Below, one piece after another: positions 10,701 through 22,427 of a stretch of 64,000 bases of DNA (position 1 is its first letter; every line of letters begins with the position of its first letter). Origin of the DNA: Tigriopus japonicus (lineage: Eukaryota; Arthropoda; Copepoda; Harpacticoida; Harpacticidae); the NCBI GenBank assembly GCA_010645155.1, contig JAAGOF010000220.1:671505-735504 (forward strand). The letters run 5' to 3'. A model generated the notes under the pieces. It searched no databases and had not been told where the DNA came from. It saw only the letters and a list, made by a program, of their open reading frames with translations. The position numbers and the translations under genes were made by a program.

Positions 10701-11683
10701 CCCAGAATGGGTCCTACATTGGAATGTATATACCAAATCGATAATACATTGTTAGATCCAATGAGGCAAGTCCTTGCAATAAAGGTAATAATTAATAATT
10801 AATTTTTTGCATCTGTTACTGCCAGATAAGATAATGCAGATTTTTGGATATTAATAGGAAACTTGCAATCTGAACTTGTGTTAATGAACCAGAGGGTATT
10901 TCAAGGTAAAATAATCTCTTCTTTTCTACGGGACGCTGCAGATTTCGGCCATTTTTTTTAATTTTTATGCTTGAATATTTATAATCTTAAAAGTTTCCTC
11001 CTTTTTCCATTTCATCAACCATTTGTGAACATTAGTACAAATTTCTGATCAAAAAAATTATGACAAACCATTAATGCGAGACACAACATTTTGATCCCCG
11101 CAAGACGAAAAAAAGCCAGAATTTTTTGAGGACATAAAAAGACAAGTCAAGTTTCCCTGACATTTTATCTGCTACATACTGAAGCGATTTGATTTTGATT
11201 TTTGGCAAAGTCTTATCAAATTGGTCCTTGCTTTAAGTATTTTGGTCAAAAATGAGGATGAACTAGCGAGAAAAAGTCCTAACTCAAAACACCTTTTTTT
11301 GTATTACTACTTCACCCATTTTATTCCTCCTTATTTCGTACCTCTCGATAGATGATCTAGTTTAAACATGAACACTCACATCCCATTGCACTCACCTTCT
11401 CCAGTCCAAAGAAAATCTTCCACATCGATATCTTCATTCTCAATAATTGGATGCTGATTATCCAAGATTTCATGGAGAAGCTCATCTCTGGACTTTGGAT
11501 TATTGCCATCCGTGACTTTGATGGAACTCGGTCCAAATGGATAAGACCAACGCTTAAAACGACGAGAATGAAGACGATTCAATCTTCGAGGAACAAGTCG
11601 TTTCGAAGAATCTAAGGTCATAAATTGGCCGCTGGAAAATGGATGTTGGTTCAATCGCACTATTGACGACTGAACTTGCCAAC
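7722..11683 (-). CDS. Single-pass membrane protein resembling KIAA1549 (UPF0606), 5' exons not found
   Basis: Coding exons in transcription order: 11683-11396, 10435-9623, 9551-9193, 9078-8237, 8166-7722; all GT-AG and in frame, 2747 nt seen. The extracellular side has a Thr/Glu/Pro-rich mucin-like stretch (about 9750-9990) preceded by a basic KKRFKR, possibly a furin-like site. The 359-nt exon holds one transmembrane helix (WLIAAAVVSTCLAIIVLLAL) followed by HHYKKEENKHKR, the expected cytoplasmic anchor. The long cytoplasmic tail is Ser/Pro-rich and ends with LIIQAIRDELQKF before the last 23 residues. KIAA1549 proteins have the same order (large ectodomain, late membrane helix, disordered tail) and a similar LIKAIREEL near the C-terminus. 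That likeness is from memory and is the main ground for the name. The signal-peptide exon must lie upstream of 11683 and was not identified. Confidence 0.72.
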
Positions 11684-13430
11684 CTGAAATCGAAAATTGA
11701 ATTTTGATTTAAGGCTAGAGGGCAAAATTATAGTTGTATAAATGGCTCCGATATAATTTATGTGACAATGACTATATCGAAGCTAATTGTGATCTGTGTG
11801 AAACAGGATAAATGCCTGTTTTTGTTGGATAAAGGCTCACGAATTTGAATTATTTTTCGAAGGCTTCAAGATTGAAATGGCAAGCCCAAAAATTATCGAA
11901 GGAACAATTTTTTCAAAGTCTATTCGAACACCGGTCTCGACAAAAAGCTATTAAAAACGTTTTATCGAGACTTAAACGATTTTTTCTTCCTTTTGGGAAA
12001 GCTTAGGTGTTAGCTTTTTCATTTTTGATAATGTTATGTCATGTCACGTCATGTTTAAACACATCTTAATTCGTCCAAGAATGCTTTCGCTAATTTACTT
12101 CAAGCCTTTCTTTGTGAATTTAGTTCATTTTTTCGTTCTTAGTACTGATTAACAGGTTCCTGAATCTTGTTAAATATTTCGTAACGTTTGTTGCCAAAGC
12201 TTCCAAAAAAACTAGTCTGCAGGTGCAATAAATTGTTTTTTTGTCTCTGGTTTCTGGTATGCATGACATATTTTTATTACTTTCTTGGCACCATCTCATT
12301 CTGCATTAAAATATAAGTACAAAGGCCACTTCAGAAAGACTTAAAAAGAGAAAAAATATCAACCAAGTCACTACAATTTTAATGATGCACTTTCTTGAAT
12401 GAGGATTTACTTCCACCGTCCTTTTTCTTACTGAAATATTAAAACATCTGAGACGAAAGGCCAACTTTCTATCTGGATCAATCTGGAAAAACTTGACATT
12501 TCATTCGGGCGAATCTGCAAAAACTGCATCACTAATGATGGAAAGGTCTTAACGGTTTCAAGGAAATCAGTAATCGAATTACACATCTTTAAACCTTATT
12601 CTCAACCTTTCAACTTAGAATGTTACTTGGTTCAGAATTAGTCTTTAAAAAAATTAAATCTTTGAAGAGAATGGAGGGGTAGATTGATTTTTCCCTTTTC
12701 TTTCTAAAATTCCCAAAGATTTGGTTTCAAAAAGCATAACTAGAATAAAAATTTTGAAACTGAAGTTTACTGCAAGGATGAAAAGAGATGTTTGACTCGC
12801 GGCCAAAGTTCAATGTTATGAGTATTATCGAGTACTTGATATTAAAATAACTCTTGATCTAACAATACTTCGCCGTTTCACGAAATTGACATTCAGTTTA
12901 GGGTGTCTCCTGATTTCGGAATGATTCCTGACGACATTGTTCTGAAATCTAAAGTTATGTCACTTTTGCAGGTGCACTTTTGAACACAAGACCCCTGATT
13001 CATTCAACAGTCTTTATTGCCTTCTCATTTTCTAAGAAACCCTGCTGAATTTGGACGATCAACGCGAGCTCGTTTGAATTTAACGGAGTGTTTCCCACAT
13101 ATCAAATTTGGCTCGAATCAAATTCTTTTGAGTTGATGATCATGGATTCATGTTCATTATCAGCAACGTCTGGTAGTCGGAGAGTATGAATAGTTGCAAG
13201 TGTGAAGCCAAGCTCGAACAGTTATTAATTGAAATGCATTCAATTGAAGCTCCTTGGATTGGCATTTTTTCCCATAGTTGAGGGAGAAATATTGTCTTCG
13301 TAATAAAGGCCATTAATCATTAAACTTTTTCCTAATCGCCTCTGCAACAGATAAGACAAGGATGAATGGATCAACATTTCTCAGCCCAATTTTTGCCCTT
13401 CAACAAATGTGCAAAGGAAAAAATTGTGTT
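11684..13430. other. Upstream/intron sequence of KIAA1549-like gene, no exon recognised
   Basis: AT-rich sequence with poly-T tracts and no long open frame. It is probably the intron before the 11396-11683 exon, because that exon starts with a clean acceptor and a split codon. The missing 5' exon or exons could be here or further right. Confidence 0.4.
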
Positions 13431-13882
13431 TGAGTAGACTCTTCGGCAACCCTGAGCATGAGTTAACGCACCTAATTCAAAAGCGAGAGCACACCAAAAT
13501 CAAGTCAGATTAACCGGCCTCGAGTATATACTCGTGACAACTCCTGTGTTTGAAACGCAGCAGCTAGGGAGAGTATATACTTGACGAAAGCTAATTCACC
13601 TTGATTTTGGTATACTCTCGCTTTTGAATTAAATGCGTTAACATGCGGCTTTTAGACGTTCTTGCGCCATGAGATGCTTTCAAAAAAGAACCCCTTCAAT
13701 TGTGTTAGAGTTGCCTCTTTAGCAACCCTGAACATGAGTACAATAAGAAACTTAGACGCTCTTACGCCATGGGATGCCTTAAAAAAGAACCCCTTCAATT
13801 GTGTTAGAGTTGCCTCTTTGGCAACCCTGAGCATGAGAACAATAAGAAACTTAGACGCTCTTACGCCATGGGATGCCTTCAA
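13431..13882. repeat. Tandem array of ~100-bp units, interrupted by a MITE
   Basis: Nearly identical units begin with TTAGACG at 13652, 13752 and 13851 and include CCCCTTCAATTGTGTTAGAG and GCAACCCTGA(A/G)CATGAG. A further partial unit (CGGCAACCCTGAGCATGAG) lies at 13444-13462, directly left of the inverted-repeat element. The array therefore originally ran through and was opened by the insertion. Because the unit is about 99-100 bp, one frame stays open on each strand and yields a repeated peptide. That is a by-product and not evidence of a gene. Confidence 0.75.
13462..13642. mobile_element. MITE with 43-bp terminal inverted repeats and TTAA flanks
   Basis: Arms 13462-13504 and 13600-13642 are inverted copies with about four mismatches. 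TTAA occurs at both outer ends (13463-13466 and 13638-13641), the target duplication used by piggyBac-type transposases. The interior is about 95 bp with two palindromic GAGTATATAC segments and no coding capacity. It sits inside the ~100-bp tandem array. Confidence 0.72.
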
Positions 13883-16800
13883 AAAAAGAGCCCGTCGTCC
13901 ATGAAGTGTAAAATCCGAGGAAGTCCTTGAATCACATAGTGTTGTTGTGAGTTAATTGCAGGATTTAACAAGTTGAGTAAGCGCGAGGAGTAACTTGTTT
14001 GCCTTCCAGAGGTAGGCTCTTCAGTGGAAATCAATAACGTGGAACGGATCAAGGAATAACACATACATTCACACAAGACAAAGTGGGTGACAGGAAATAC
14101 TCTTCAACAGATCAGAAGGTATTCCTTCCATGTCCAATAACATGATCATTTTATTTCATTCATAATACGTGGTTCTCTAATTTATTGCGAGGTAATAAGT
14201 CTAGGGTAGAGCATCTTTGTTGTGTAAGTGAAGGTTAGACCGGTGGTTAAACCTTGAGGTAATGAAATGATTATCAAGTTTCATTGTCTACTGAAAAAAT
14301 CATTGTTGAAATCAAGTCAAGCGCAAATTCCTCTGTTAAAGCTCAAGTTCCCTTTACACGAAATAAAAGAAAGGATATATCACCTAATATCATTTATAGA
14401 TTGATCACTTGGGCCTGGAAAAAAATTTGCTACAAAGTGACAAAATATTGGATAATTTTTTCCTTCAAAAGACAAAAATATTTTATAAAGAAGCCGGAAG
14501 TATTTTTTGACAACGCCATTATTGGGTAATTTCGTCTGTGTGCACTAATGTATCCAATATATTTTTAGTAAGTTTAATGCTATGAGTCGTTTTGTAGTCA
14601 CACTTGACACTTCACTGATTTAACAACAGAATTTTCATTTTGCCTCAGTAGATGGCGCAGTTTTTTGTAAATATGACAATAGGTGTAGTAGTAAATGTTT
14701 AACTTTTATACAAATACCGGGTTGGAGACATTTTAGTCTGTTTGGTTCATTTTGGTTAAGCCCTTTTGTGCATTGACCATCCATTCTTTTCTTTTTTAAC
14801 TGAAATATTTTTTCCTGCCTCAAACATCAAAAAAACATTTAAATTTTTCTCGAAACACTCAAAACATTTCGAAAATCGAGGGAAAACTAGAGAAACACTG
14901 TTTTAAAAAGTGTAATTTTTTTAAATATAGTTCTGAACCCTATTAATCATTCTCAACCCATCGGTTTGAAGTAGTAGATAGGCATGGTGGTCAGGTGAAA
15001 AATGGTTTTCAGATTTGTTACGGTCTGGTTTTGGTCACCAGTCTTCTAATCTTCCAACGCAGACTTGACGACCAATGTTAAACGTGTTAACACGGCTTTA
15101 CCCGTTCCTCGAAGAAAGGAACGAATTGTGGTTCCCATTTTCTTTACCCAAAATGAGGAATTCGTCACATGGAACGATCGAAGGATTTGGCTCATGTCTT
15201 TGAAACCTTCTTGATCTCAAAAGATCAAGCTACAGCAAAGAATGGGTATTGAGAACGACCATAACAAGGCTTTATATAATCTGTTTTTGAGCACTTCAAT
15301 TTTTCACGAGGGGGGATCGGCAATGCTTCCAGATAGATCGAAAAAAGTGTCAATATTTTCTAAAAAAGCGCAATTTACTTACAAGGAAAATGATAAAAAA
15401 CGCAAGGAGTATGTTGAAACAGAGCAATTCACTAAATCAAGTCTTTTGTTCGCGGAAACCAAAGCCCTCTGGGGATCGGTACTTATGACTTTACCTTCAA
15501 CCTAGGGTCAATCGTTGCTGTTGCCCATGTGTTACCCTATTTGGCATGTATTGCCCAAAAATTCAACACAAACGTGCCCTAAAAAGCCCACGACGGAAAA
15601 CTCCATTCCACCAGAATCTTCAAATGCAAAAATCATGTCATAATTGAATACGTGTAAAAGGGGGTGAGGCATCGCGTTGTGCAGGTGTCTGCAACAAATA
15701 TTTGACCAAGGCCCACCAAAAACAAGCTAATGGGTACAAATACACGACCACAGAGCTGTGAGCCCACAAACATATTTCTATGAATGGCTTTTGGGCCCAC
15801 TATTTTAGTCTTCGCACATAACTCTTGGCCCCCCCACCCCCCCACAAAAACACCCTTGGGCCTGGGCCCCAGCCCACTTGTTGCCATCCCCTGCCAAAGT
15901 GTGCCCTGCGTCCGTTTGTCCTGCGGATGGCTGTGGTTCAGTTCTCTTGCCTTTTGAGAACCTTGTTTTTTGGCCCTATAACCTATAACAGAGCCAAAAT
16001 GGCAAAACTATGCCAAAAATGCAACTCGAAACACATTAGCAAAGCCACGCCGTTCACTGGTGGTGCTTCAATGTTTATTAGGGATGGGTGGCACTAACTC
16101 GAATTCGTAAGCGCTTACTCAAAAGGAAAAAAAAAGATTTTAGAAGGCATTATTATCTAATCCTTATTATGATATTCACACAAACATTGTATTTTGTATT
16201 TCATTGGCTATTATAAAGTTTGTAATTGCTGCGCGGGAAGAGTGGCAAATTCTATCTTTTCAATATTTTTATTGAATGAATTGAATAAATAATGTAATCT
16301 CTTCAAATTCGTCATTAGTTATTTCTGCAACCTGCACTGAAGGTGGTTCAGCCACAGGATTTGATGCTGATGCAACTATCCACTTAAGATTTTTAAGTAT
16401 GGCCTTGATATGAAAGGAAAAGCAAATGCAATTTTGCCCAAATGGGAGAAATCCCACACTTTAGGCAAACGGAAACTATTGCAAGAGATCGCAGTGCAAA
16501 ACCACTTCGTTTTGAAGGATGAGACAAAGATGTAACTGGGGACAAAAGCTCTTTGGGACACCTTCCAAGAAGTTTTAAAGCCAAGTGCAAAATTTCATAT
16601 TTGATTGAACTTTGTGCAAAAAAGGTTGCTCACCAAAGTTCATTGTACCTAAAAATTGGCGCAGTTGTGAAATAAGCGAGTAAGGAATACTTTATGGGCT
16701 TTTTGAATCATTACAATTACATTATTTTCAGAATACATCGACATTACCGCTACTTTTTCGACAAGAGCCACAAACTACTCTGCTTTCGTTGCTTGTAATT

Positions 16801-19800
16801 GCCCTGCATATTAACTTTTTACGTCGTTGGGTAGATTTTCCACTTGAATTTTGTGCGAAGTGGAGTAAAAGTAATCGCTTGCGGTAATTTCCCTCATGAT
16901 AGAGTTATCAACAACAACTTAGCACCAATTTCTCAAGACAAATTATAGGAGCTAGATCAATTTGGAAACGGAAAAGTAGTCAAATGGTGGTCGTGAATTG
17001 CACCTCAAGAAGCCCAGAAGGCCCTGAGGCTAACATTCACTCCTCTTTGATAATTGTCGCTTGTGCGAGTCCTTGGAATCTCAATAAAATGTAAACAAAC
17101 AAGTAAACACCACATCCATAGATATGTAGGGAAGGCTTAGATTCACCAGAAGGGGAATGAGGTAACTCAGACGACAAAGCAGAGCCGATAGTGCGTAGAC
17201 TGGATGGAATGGACAGAGGTGTAAAAGTTCATGACAAACTAAATCTGCCCACGCCCTTTCGTCTCTCTAATCAGGCAAAATCTGACATATTTTGTCCATT
17301 CACTGGGATTCTAAAACTGGCTTAGTACTCAATGCCATCAAGGGACATAATTTTTTGGATTTCTTTGGATATATTCCATTGGATCAGCCTTTCTTGTCTT
17401 GTCTGATCTGTCTTGTTGAACGGAGTTTCAAGCCAACAAAAAGTGTCTAATAGCTCCCATCTGTCATTGTGCTTTTTGCGGCAATTAATTGTTACATGAC
17501 AAAAGTGAGAGTTAAATGCCAGAATCAATTTAACCCTAGTTTTGCACCAAGCAACCTCTTCATGATAAAAAGTCATTTGATGGACATGCTTTACACATCG
17601 TTAAGTAATGAAAAATCAAAGTTCGCGCATTTGCTTAAAAATTTGAACATTAAGTTCAGGGTGGAGTCAACATTGTTGTCCATATCGAAAAGAGGCACAA
17701 CCCTTTTCATGAATACTCGGCCCACGATAACTCTCTCTAAAACAGAAATAGATCATGGCAAGATATCCATTGCTTAATTCAGACCTCTCATTCATTGCTG
17801 TGTTGTCTATAAAAATGGCTATGGCACTTTCTTTTGACTGGTTAGTTTAGGGTAACAATTGTGGATGTCGTAACAAAATGAAAAAATCATCTCATTTTAA
17901 CCAGCAATAACATATATGGGAATGCAGGCCTTTTCCGATTGCTAACTTGCAGTTGTCAGTCACGCTGTAATTGTGATAGTCAACATCCTCTGCCAAATCA
18001 GTGCAAATTTCAAATTGCAGTTCTGCCAAACGAAGTGAAGGAAATTGATTGAACAAAATGCATCTTACAATATTATCAAACTACGAAAAAAGTGCCGTCG
18101 AGAATGCATGAACAACAAGAGCGAATTGGAGTGAATCTATCGCTATGGGTTGTGTTCTAGCTCTTTTATTGGCCCCCTTACCTACATACATGTCATGGGA
18201 TGTTTTTACCGTTTTATGGACTTGATCACCAATTGCTCCAAAACAATGTAGCCAACGAAACTAGGCAACAAACTCGTTACTTAATCGGTGAAATGAGAAA
18301 GATTTGGAAACAAAAGTGGAAAATCATCATGGCCAGACATATTCAAGGAGAACAAAGCCAGTCTTAGATTTCATGCCAAACGGTAATAAAACTCCAATTT
18401 GAATCGTCTTGTCAATAATACCCGGCAATTCATTGGCTATCAATATTACATGAGACAAGGAAACAGGTGTGTATGTGTGTATTTATTCCGGAGAAAATTC
18501 GGTTTATTACATTAGCGAGAGATAGAGCCAAATACGAATGAATCACTACCAATTGTATGGACACATGGAACTCTTGATTTTCACCTTGGCACCGTGTTTT
18601 ACGTGTCAAGTCGGATGAAAAAAAAAAACACACTTTGCCTGCCAGAATCTTGGACGAAGGCCTTTCTTCATCCAATTATTGCATGCATGCCATTAGGCAC
18701 ATGATTTCGGAGATTGGTTGTAATTCATATTGATGACCTAATTTTACCTTTTGTCATGAAATAACATGTAAGGATCTATCACGAGTTCATGACCCAAATG
18801 CCGGATACATCCTGGCTTATTAACATTATCGCATCATATTTTTAGCATATTGTGAATGAGGTCACTGAAATATTTCTTGCATTTTGATCCTGTTATTATT
18901 TTGGAAAAGTATTTTTCAAGTTGAAATAAATGTGGCAGACTTAGAACAATCTCCAAATACCTCAATTTCAATTTATTTACAATTCGTTTGAGAGTGTTAA
19001 GTTAATCACTTGCTATTTTCATGTTAGTAAATTATGTACAACAGAGTTTATTTCTCCGACATATTTTGGTTTTGAGATCTAAGTTTGAAGGAAAATTGAA
19101 AAACTTGCGATGTGAAAAAAGTTGAGATTATCAAAGTCATCACGAGCCAAATTGCCAGAAATTTGTATTTTCACCTTCCACAATCGTTTACTATTTTGCT
19201 GTCGTAATTTTAAGGTTTGAAACATCTTCATTCAAATGATTTAGTTGGAAAACAAAAATAGATATCCCCTTTAGACTTAAAAACTCAACCATTTGGAAAA
19301 TTTGATCGGTGAGCATGTTTCAGTAGTTTCAATGGCGCCAAATTCGAAAAAACATGGCATCTCAACCAAGAAATCAAGCGAGTAAGCATTAAACCGGCTT
19401 TTTTCTTGGCAAATGCAGTAGCTAATGAGGGATGAAGTTTGCCATTTCCAAGTATTGTAAAAAAGATCCGGCCATTTCAACTATGTACTAGTTAGAACCA
19501 TGGAATAATTGTATTTTAGATATCTATACGTGATGCATGAAATGTGTGGGATTACACTTCCAAATAAAAGATACTGAGAAATATTTGATAATCAATGAAT
19601 TGAATGAAAAAGTATCTTAGATATAAAATTAACATGAACGTAAAACTGAAAGTAATAAACAATTGTCTCAATGTTTCCTATTAATTTATATAACAAAAGA
19701 TTGATTCATTCCTAAGCTACGATCAATTTCATCGCAAGCCGATCAAGTGAATCAGCAAGATCAACAATTTTTATTTTGGAAATCCACACGAATTGACAAG

Positions 19801-20529
19801 GTTCTATAAAGCTTTTAACTCAGGGCCTTCGCTATATACCAATGAACTATTGGGATAGTCTGCAAAACCATCATTGAATGTTAAAAACCTCAAATGTTTG
19901 TATGGAGGTTGCAAACCATGTGATCTCATTTGGTCGAATTGGGCTTGAAAAAATTCCTTTTATAAAGGAACTTTGTGTTGCATCCCATAAAACTAAGAGA
20001 AATATAATATGTGTGGCAATATCAAATGTCTCAAATATTTCCGACACCCTGAAAAAGCCTGACCTCGGTTTTCAGCCGTCCTGTCGCTCAAAATTGTCTA
20101 GACAAAAACTTGTCATTTTGCGTCTGTAACCCTCTTGAGTCAGATCAAAAACTATTTTTGCTGAAGTTTTTCAAATTTCTAAACATTCTCGAACAAGATT
20201 CAGACAATGAAACCGCTTAAAGGGCAAGTTGCGTACTTATCCGATCGAATCGTTGGATCATCAGTCTATTAAAAACACATGTCCAAACGTGGGGTATACA
20301 TAATTGATGAAGGTCGCCTTGAAATCGAAAGTCCCTCTTCAAAGAAAGAGCACCTTACCTGCTTTGGAACCCATCGAAAGAATGCCAAACAAAAGGCTGA
20401 AGATACAACTCTTCAGCGCCATTACTGGTTTTCAAATTCCCATTGTGGACAACACCCCACCACAGTAGCACTCCAATTTAGACATCCGTAGGCAAGGTTG
20501 TCAGTGGTTGTGGAACTCGAAATCAACTA
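13883..20529. other. Gene-poor AT-rich region
   Basis: I find no gene I can support. Short open frames (for example 14284-14529 +, 15242-15505 +, 17469-17777 +, 19878-20129 +) have A/T-biased composition, no domain and no splice context. 15630-15910 is C/G-richer with runs of CCCA/GGGCC but no recognisable element. The region may include introns of flanking genes. Confidence 0.4.
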
Positions 20530-20987
20530 CTACTGCAAGGTGAGCCAACCATTTTTGGATGGTTGCCGCCGCTCATTCCGCCGCTTCTCCAGTCGCTCTT
20601 TTGGCAGACCGTGCTGCCAAAACTCGGATGGAGAGGAAGGTGAGGACGAGGAGGGGGAACAGGCCCTTTGAACTGAGTGGAGACCGTCCGAGGAAGCGCT
20701 ATAATCAGAAATTTGAGGACGACTTGACGTACTTGACTCCTCTGTCATGCTGTGAAAAGAGGGCCACTCTATGTTATTGCGCGCACTGTTTTTCCTGCAG
20801 GTTCCAAACCTGGTTGAGGCTGCAGGACGGAATAGGCCTCTTGTCTCTCTGGTTGCAAAGGACTTGGGAGGGAAATTCTTAAATTTGGGTCGCCTCCGGA
20901 TCTTAGAATAATTTCACGGAATGGAGAAGGAAAGGTTTTATTGTTCAGATAGTAATGTTCTTGATTGTATTGTTTGGCTGTTAACAT
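20530..20987 (-). other. Possible coding exon(s) of an unrecognised minus-strand gene
   Basis: GC content rises against the surroundings. On the minus strand two open segments lie end to end. 20987-20769 includes SGGDPNLRISLPSPLQPERQ after a possible acceptor. 20748-20530 reads MTEESSTSSRPQ..., then a serine/proline run and a basic KERLEKRRNERR, right after a CACAG acceptor-like site, and ends in TAG. Ser-rich plus basic composition would suit a disordered nuclear or cytoplasmic protein. The plus strand is also open over 20559-20882, so strand and reality are uncertain. Confidence 0.22.
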
Positions 20988-21875
20988 GTCTTAAATTACT
21001 CGATGTAAGAGAAGCTGTGTGAACATGGAAAATATGGAGGGGGACGCTTGAGCAGATTTTATTACGAATCCCGTATTAGGTTTCCTCCTGTTTGTATTTT
21101 GGGTTTCTTGTTTAGGTGAAAACACAGGGTTTCCATAAAAAATCCAGATATTTTGCATCTAACTTAACACGAACTTTGGCACTAGATATTAATCGTCATC
21201 AAGTTTTTAACTTAGTCCTGGCTTCTTACATTGTGACCGCAAGTTTTTGCCCGGTTTGACTTCATCTTTTTTGAGCCGTGTGATCTCCAAGAACTGTTAG
21301 CAGCATTCATAAAAAAGTAATCTTTTAAAAGCAAGGCACAATCGCCCATTCTCTACCCGCTATTTGTATCGAGAGTTAACGAATTCCTCTTCATCGTAAA
21401 TTAGTTAGGACATTACGGCTCCTCCGACAAGTGCCACTTAAACCAATGATAAATGGATAAAAACTCGATCTTTTCATTGGCAATCACATCTTCATTAGTG
21501 CACTGATCTCGATGAAGGGGGCAAAAAATTTATTGCCATTTTGTGAAAGCAAAGTTGAGCAGGTCTGGATAAAAACTCTAGGAATATTGCTCCATGAGAA
21601 TGCCGGCTAAGTTTTGAAGTGCTATACATTTTTTTGCACAAAAAATGACGATTTGAAAGAAAACCATCAATTTTGTCGCCTAGATGGACACCTCCTGCTT
21701 GTTTGCCCTTGTTTCTTTTCAAAATGAACAACTCTCTGTCAGAATACGTGGCCGGTCAGGAAGTATGGACGTTACATCGCCATAAAATCGACGTACATTT
21801 GGGCCGATATACATAAACATCACCATGTGGACGGCAAAGTCTATCAGGGTTTATGGACGTCAGTCGGAGTCACTA

Positions 21876-22427
21876 GCATGCTACATAGACGCCGACACGA
21901 CAGCTGACTTCAGGTTTGCCAGAAATAGTGGACATGAAGCCATGCCATAGGGTCAAAATATGTGTGTTGTAGACCTGAAGTAATCAAATATAAGTGATCT
22001 GTTAATACATTAGATATAGGCCATGCCATTTTGAGCATGTTCAATCACCCTTGTTGGAGGTTATGAGAATATCAAGTCTGAGTAAAGGCTTCAGACAGGT
22101 CAGAAACTTAAATCTTAAGAGGACTGCCAAAGGTGGTATGGACCCAAAATTGAACACAAATTTCATTGCCTCCCTAATATAGATCAAAAAACAGAGCCAC
22201 AACTATGTGAACTTAAGTTCATGCCAACAAATCACTCTGGAGTGACAGCTCGTTACTGCAGTCGTTTGTTCATCTCGAACTTGTATCCATCAGTTCAACT
22301 CGGTTGTACATACATTTGTATCACGATGACCCCTCCAACAACCCTGATAGTCAAGACAGTGGGTGCAAGTAGAGGGATGGCTTGGCTGGCCTGAGTCAGC
22401 TGTCATGTCGGCGTCTATGTAGCATGC
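21876..22427. mobile_element. Foldback element with ~38-bp inverted repeats, 552 bp
   Basis: Arm 21876-21914 (GCATGCTACATAGACGCC... to ...GACTTCAGG) is the inverted copy of 22390-22427 with one substitution and one indel. TA borders each outer end, consistent with a Tc1/mariner-type target. The outer 14 bases, GCATGCTACATAGA, abut a CTATGTAGCATGCTACATAG palindrome on the right side. The interior (about 475 bp) has no long open frame, so it is non-autonomous. Confidence 0.6.

Noticed and set aside
13652..13904. Repeated peptide frames on both strands (KASHGVRASKF.. and NPFNCVRVASLATL..)
   Set aside because: They arise because the ~100-bp tandem unit is close to a multiple of three. No start, splice or domain evidence supports them.
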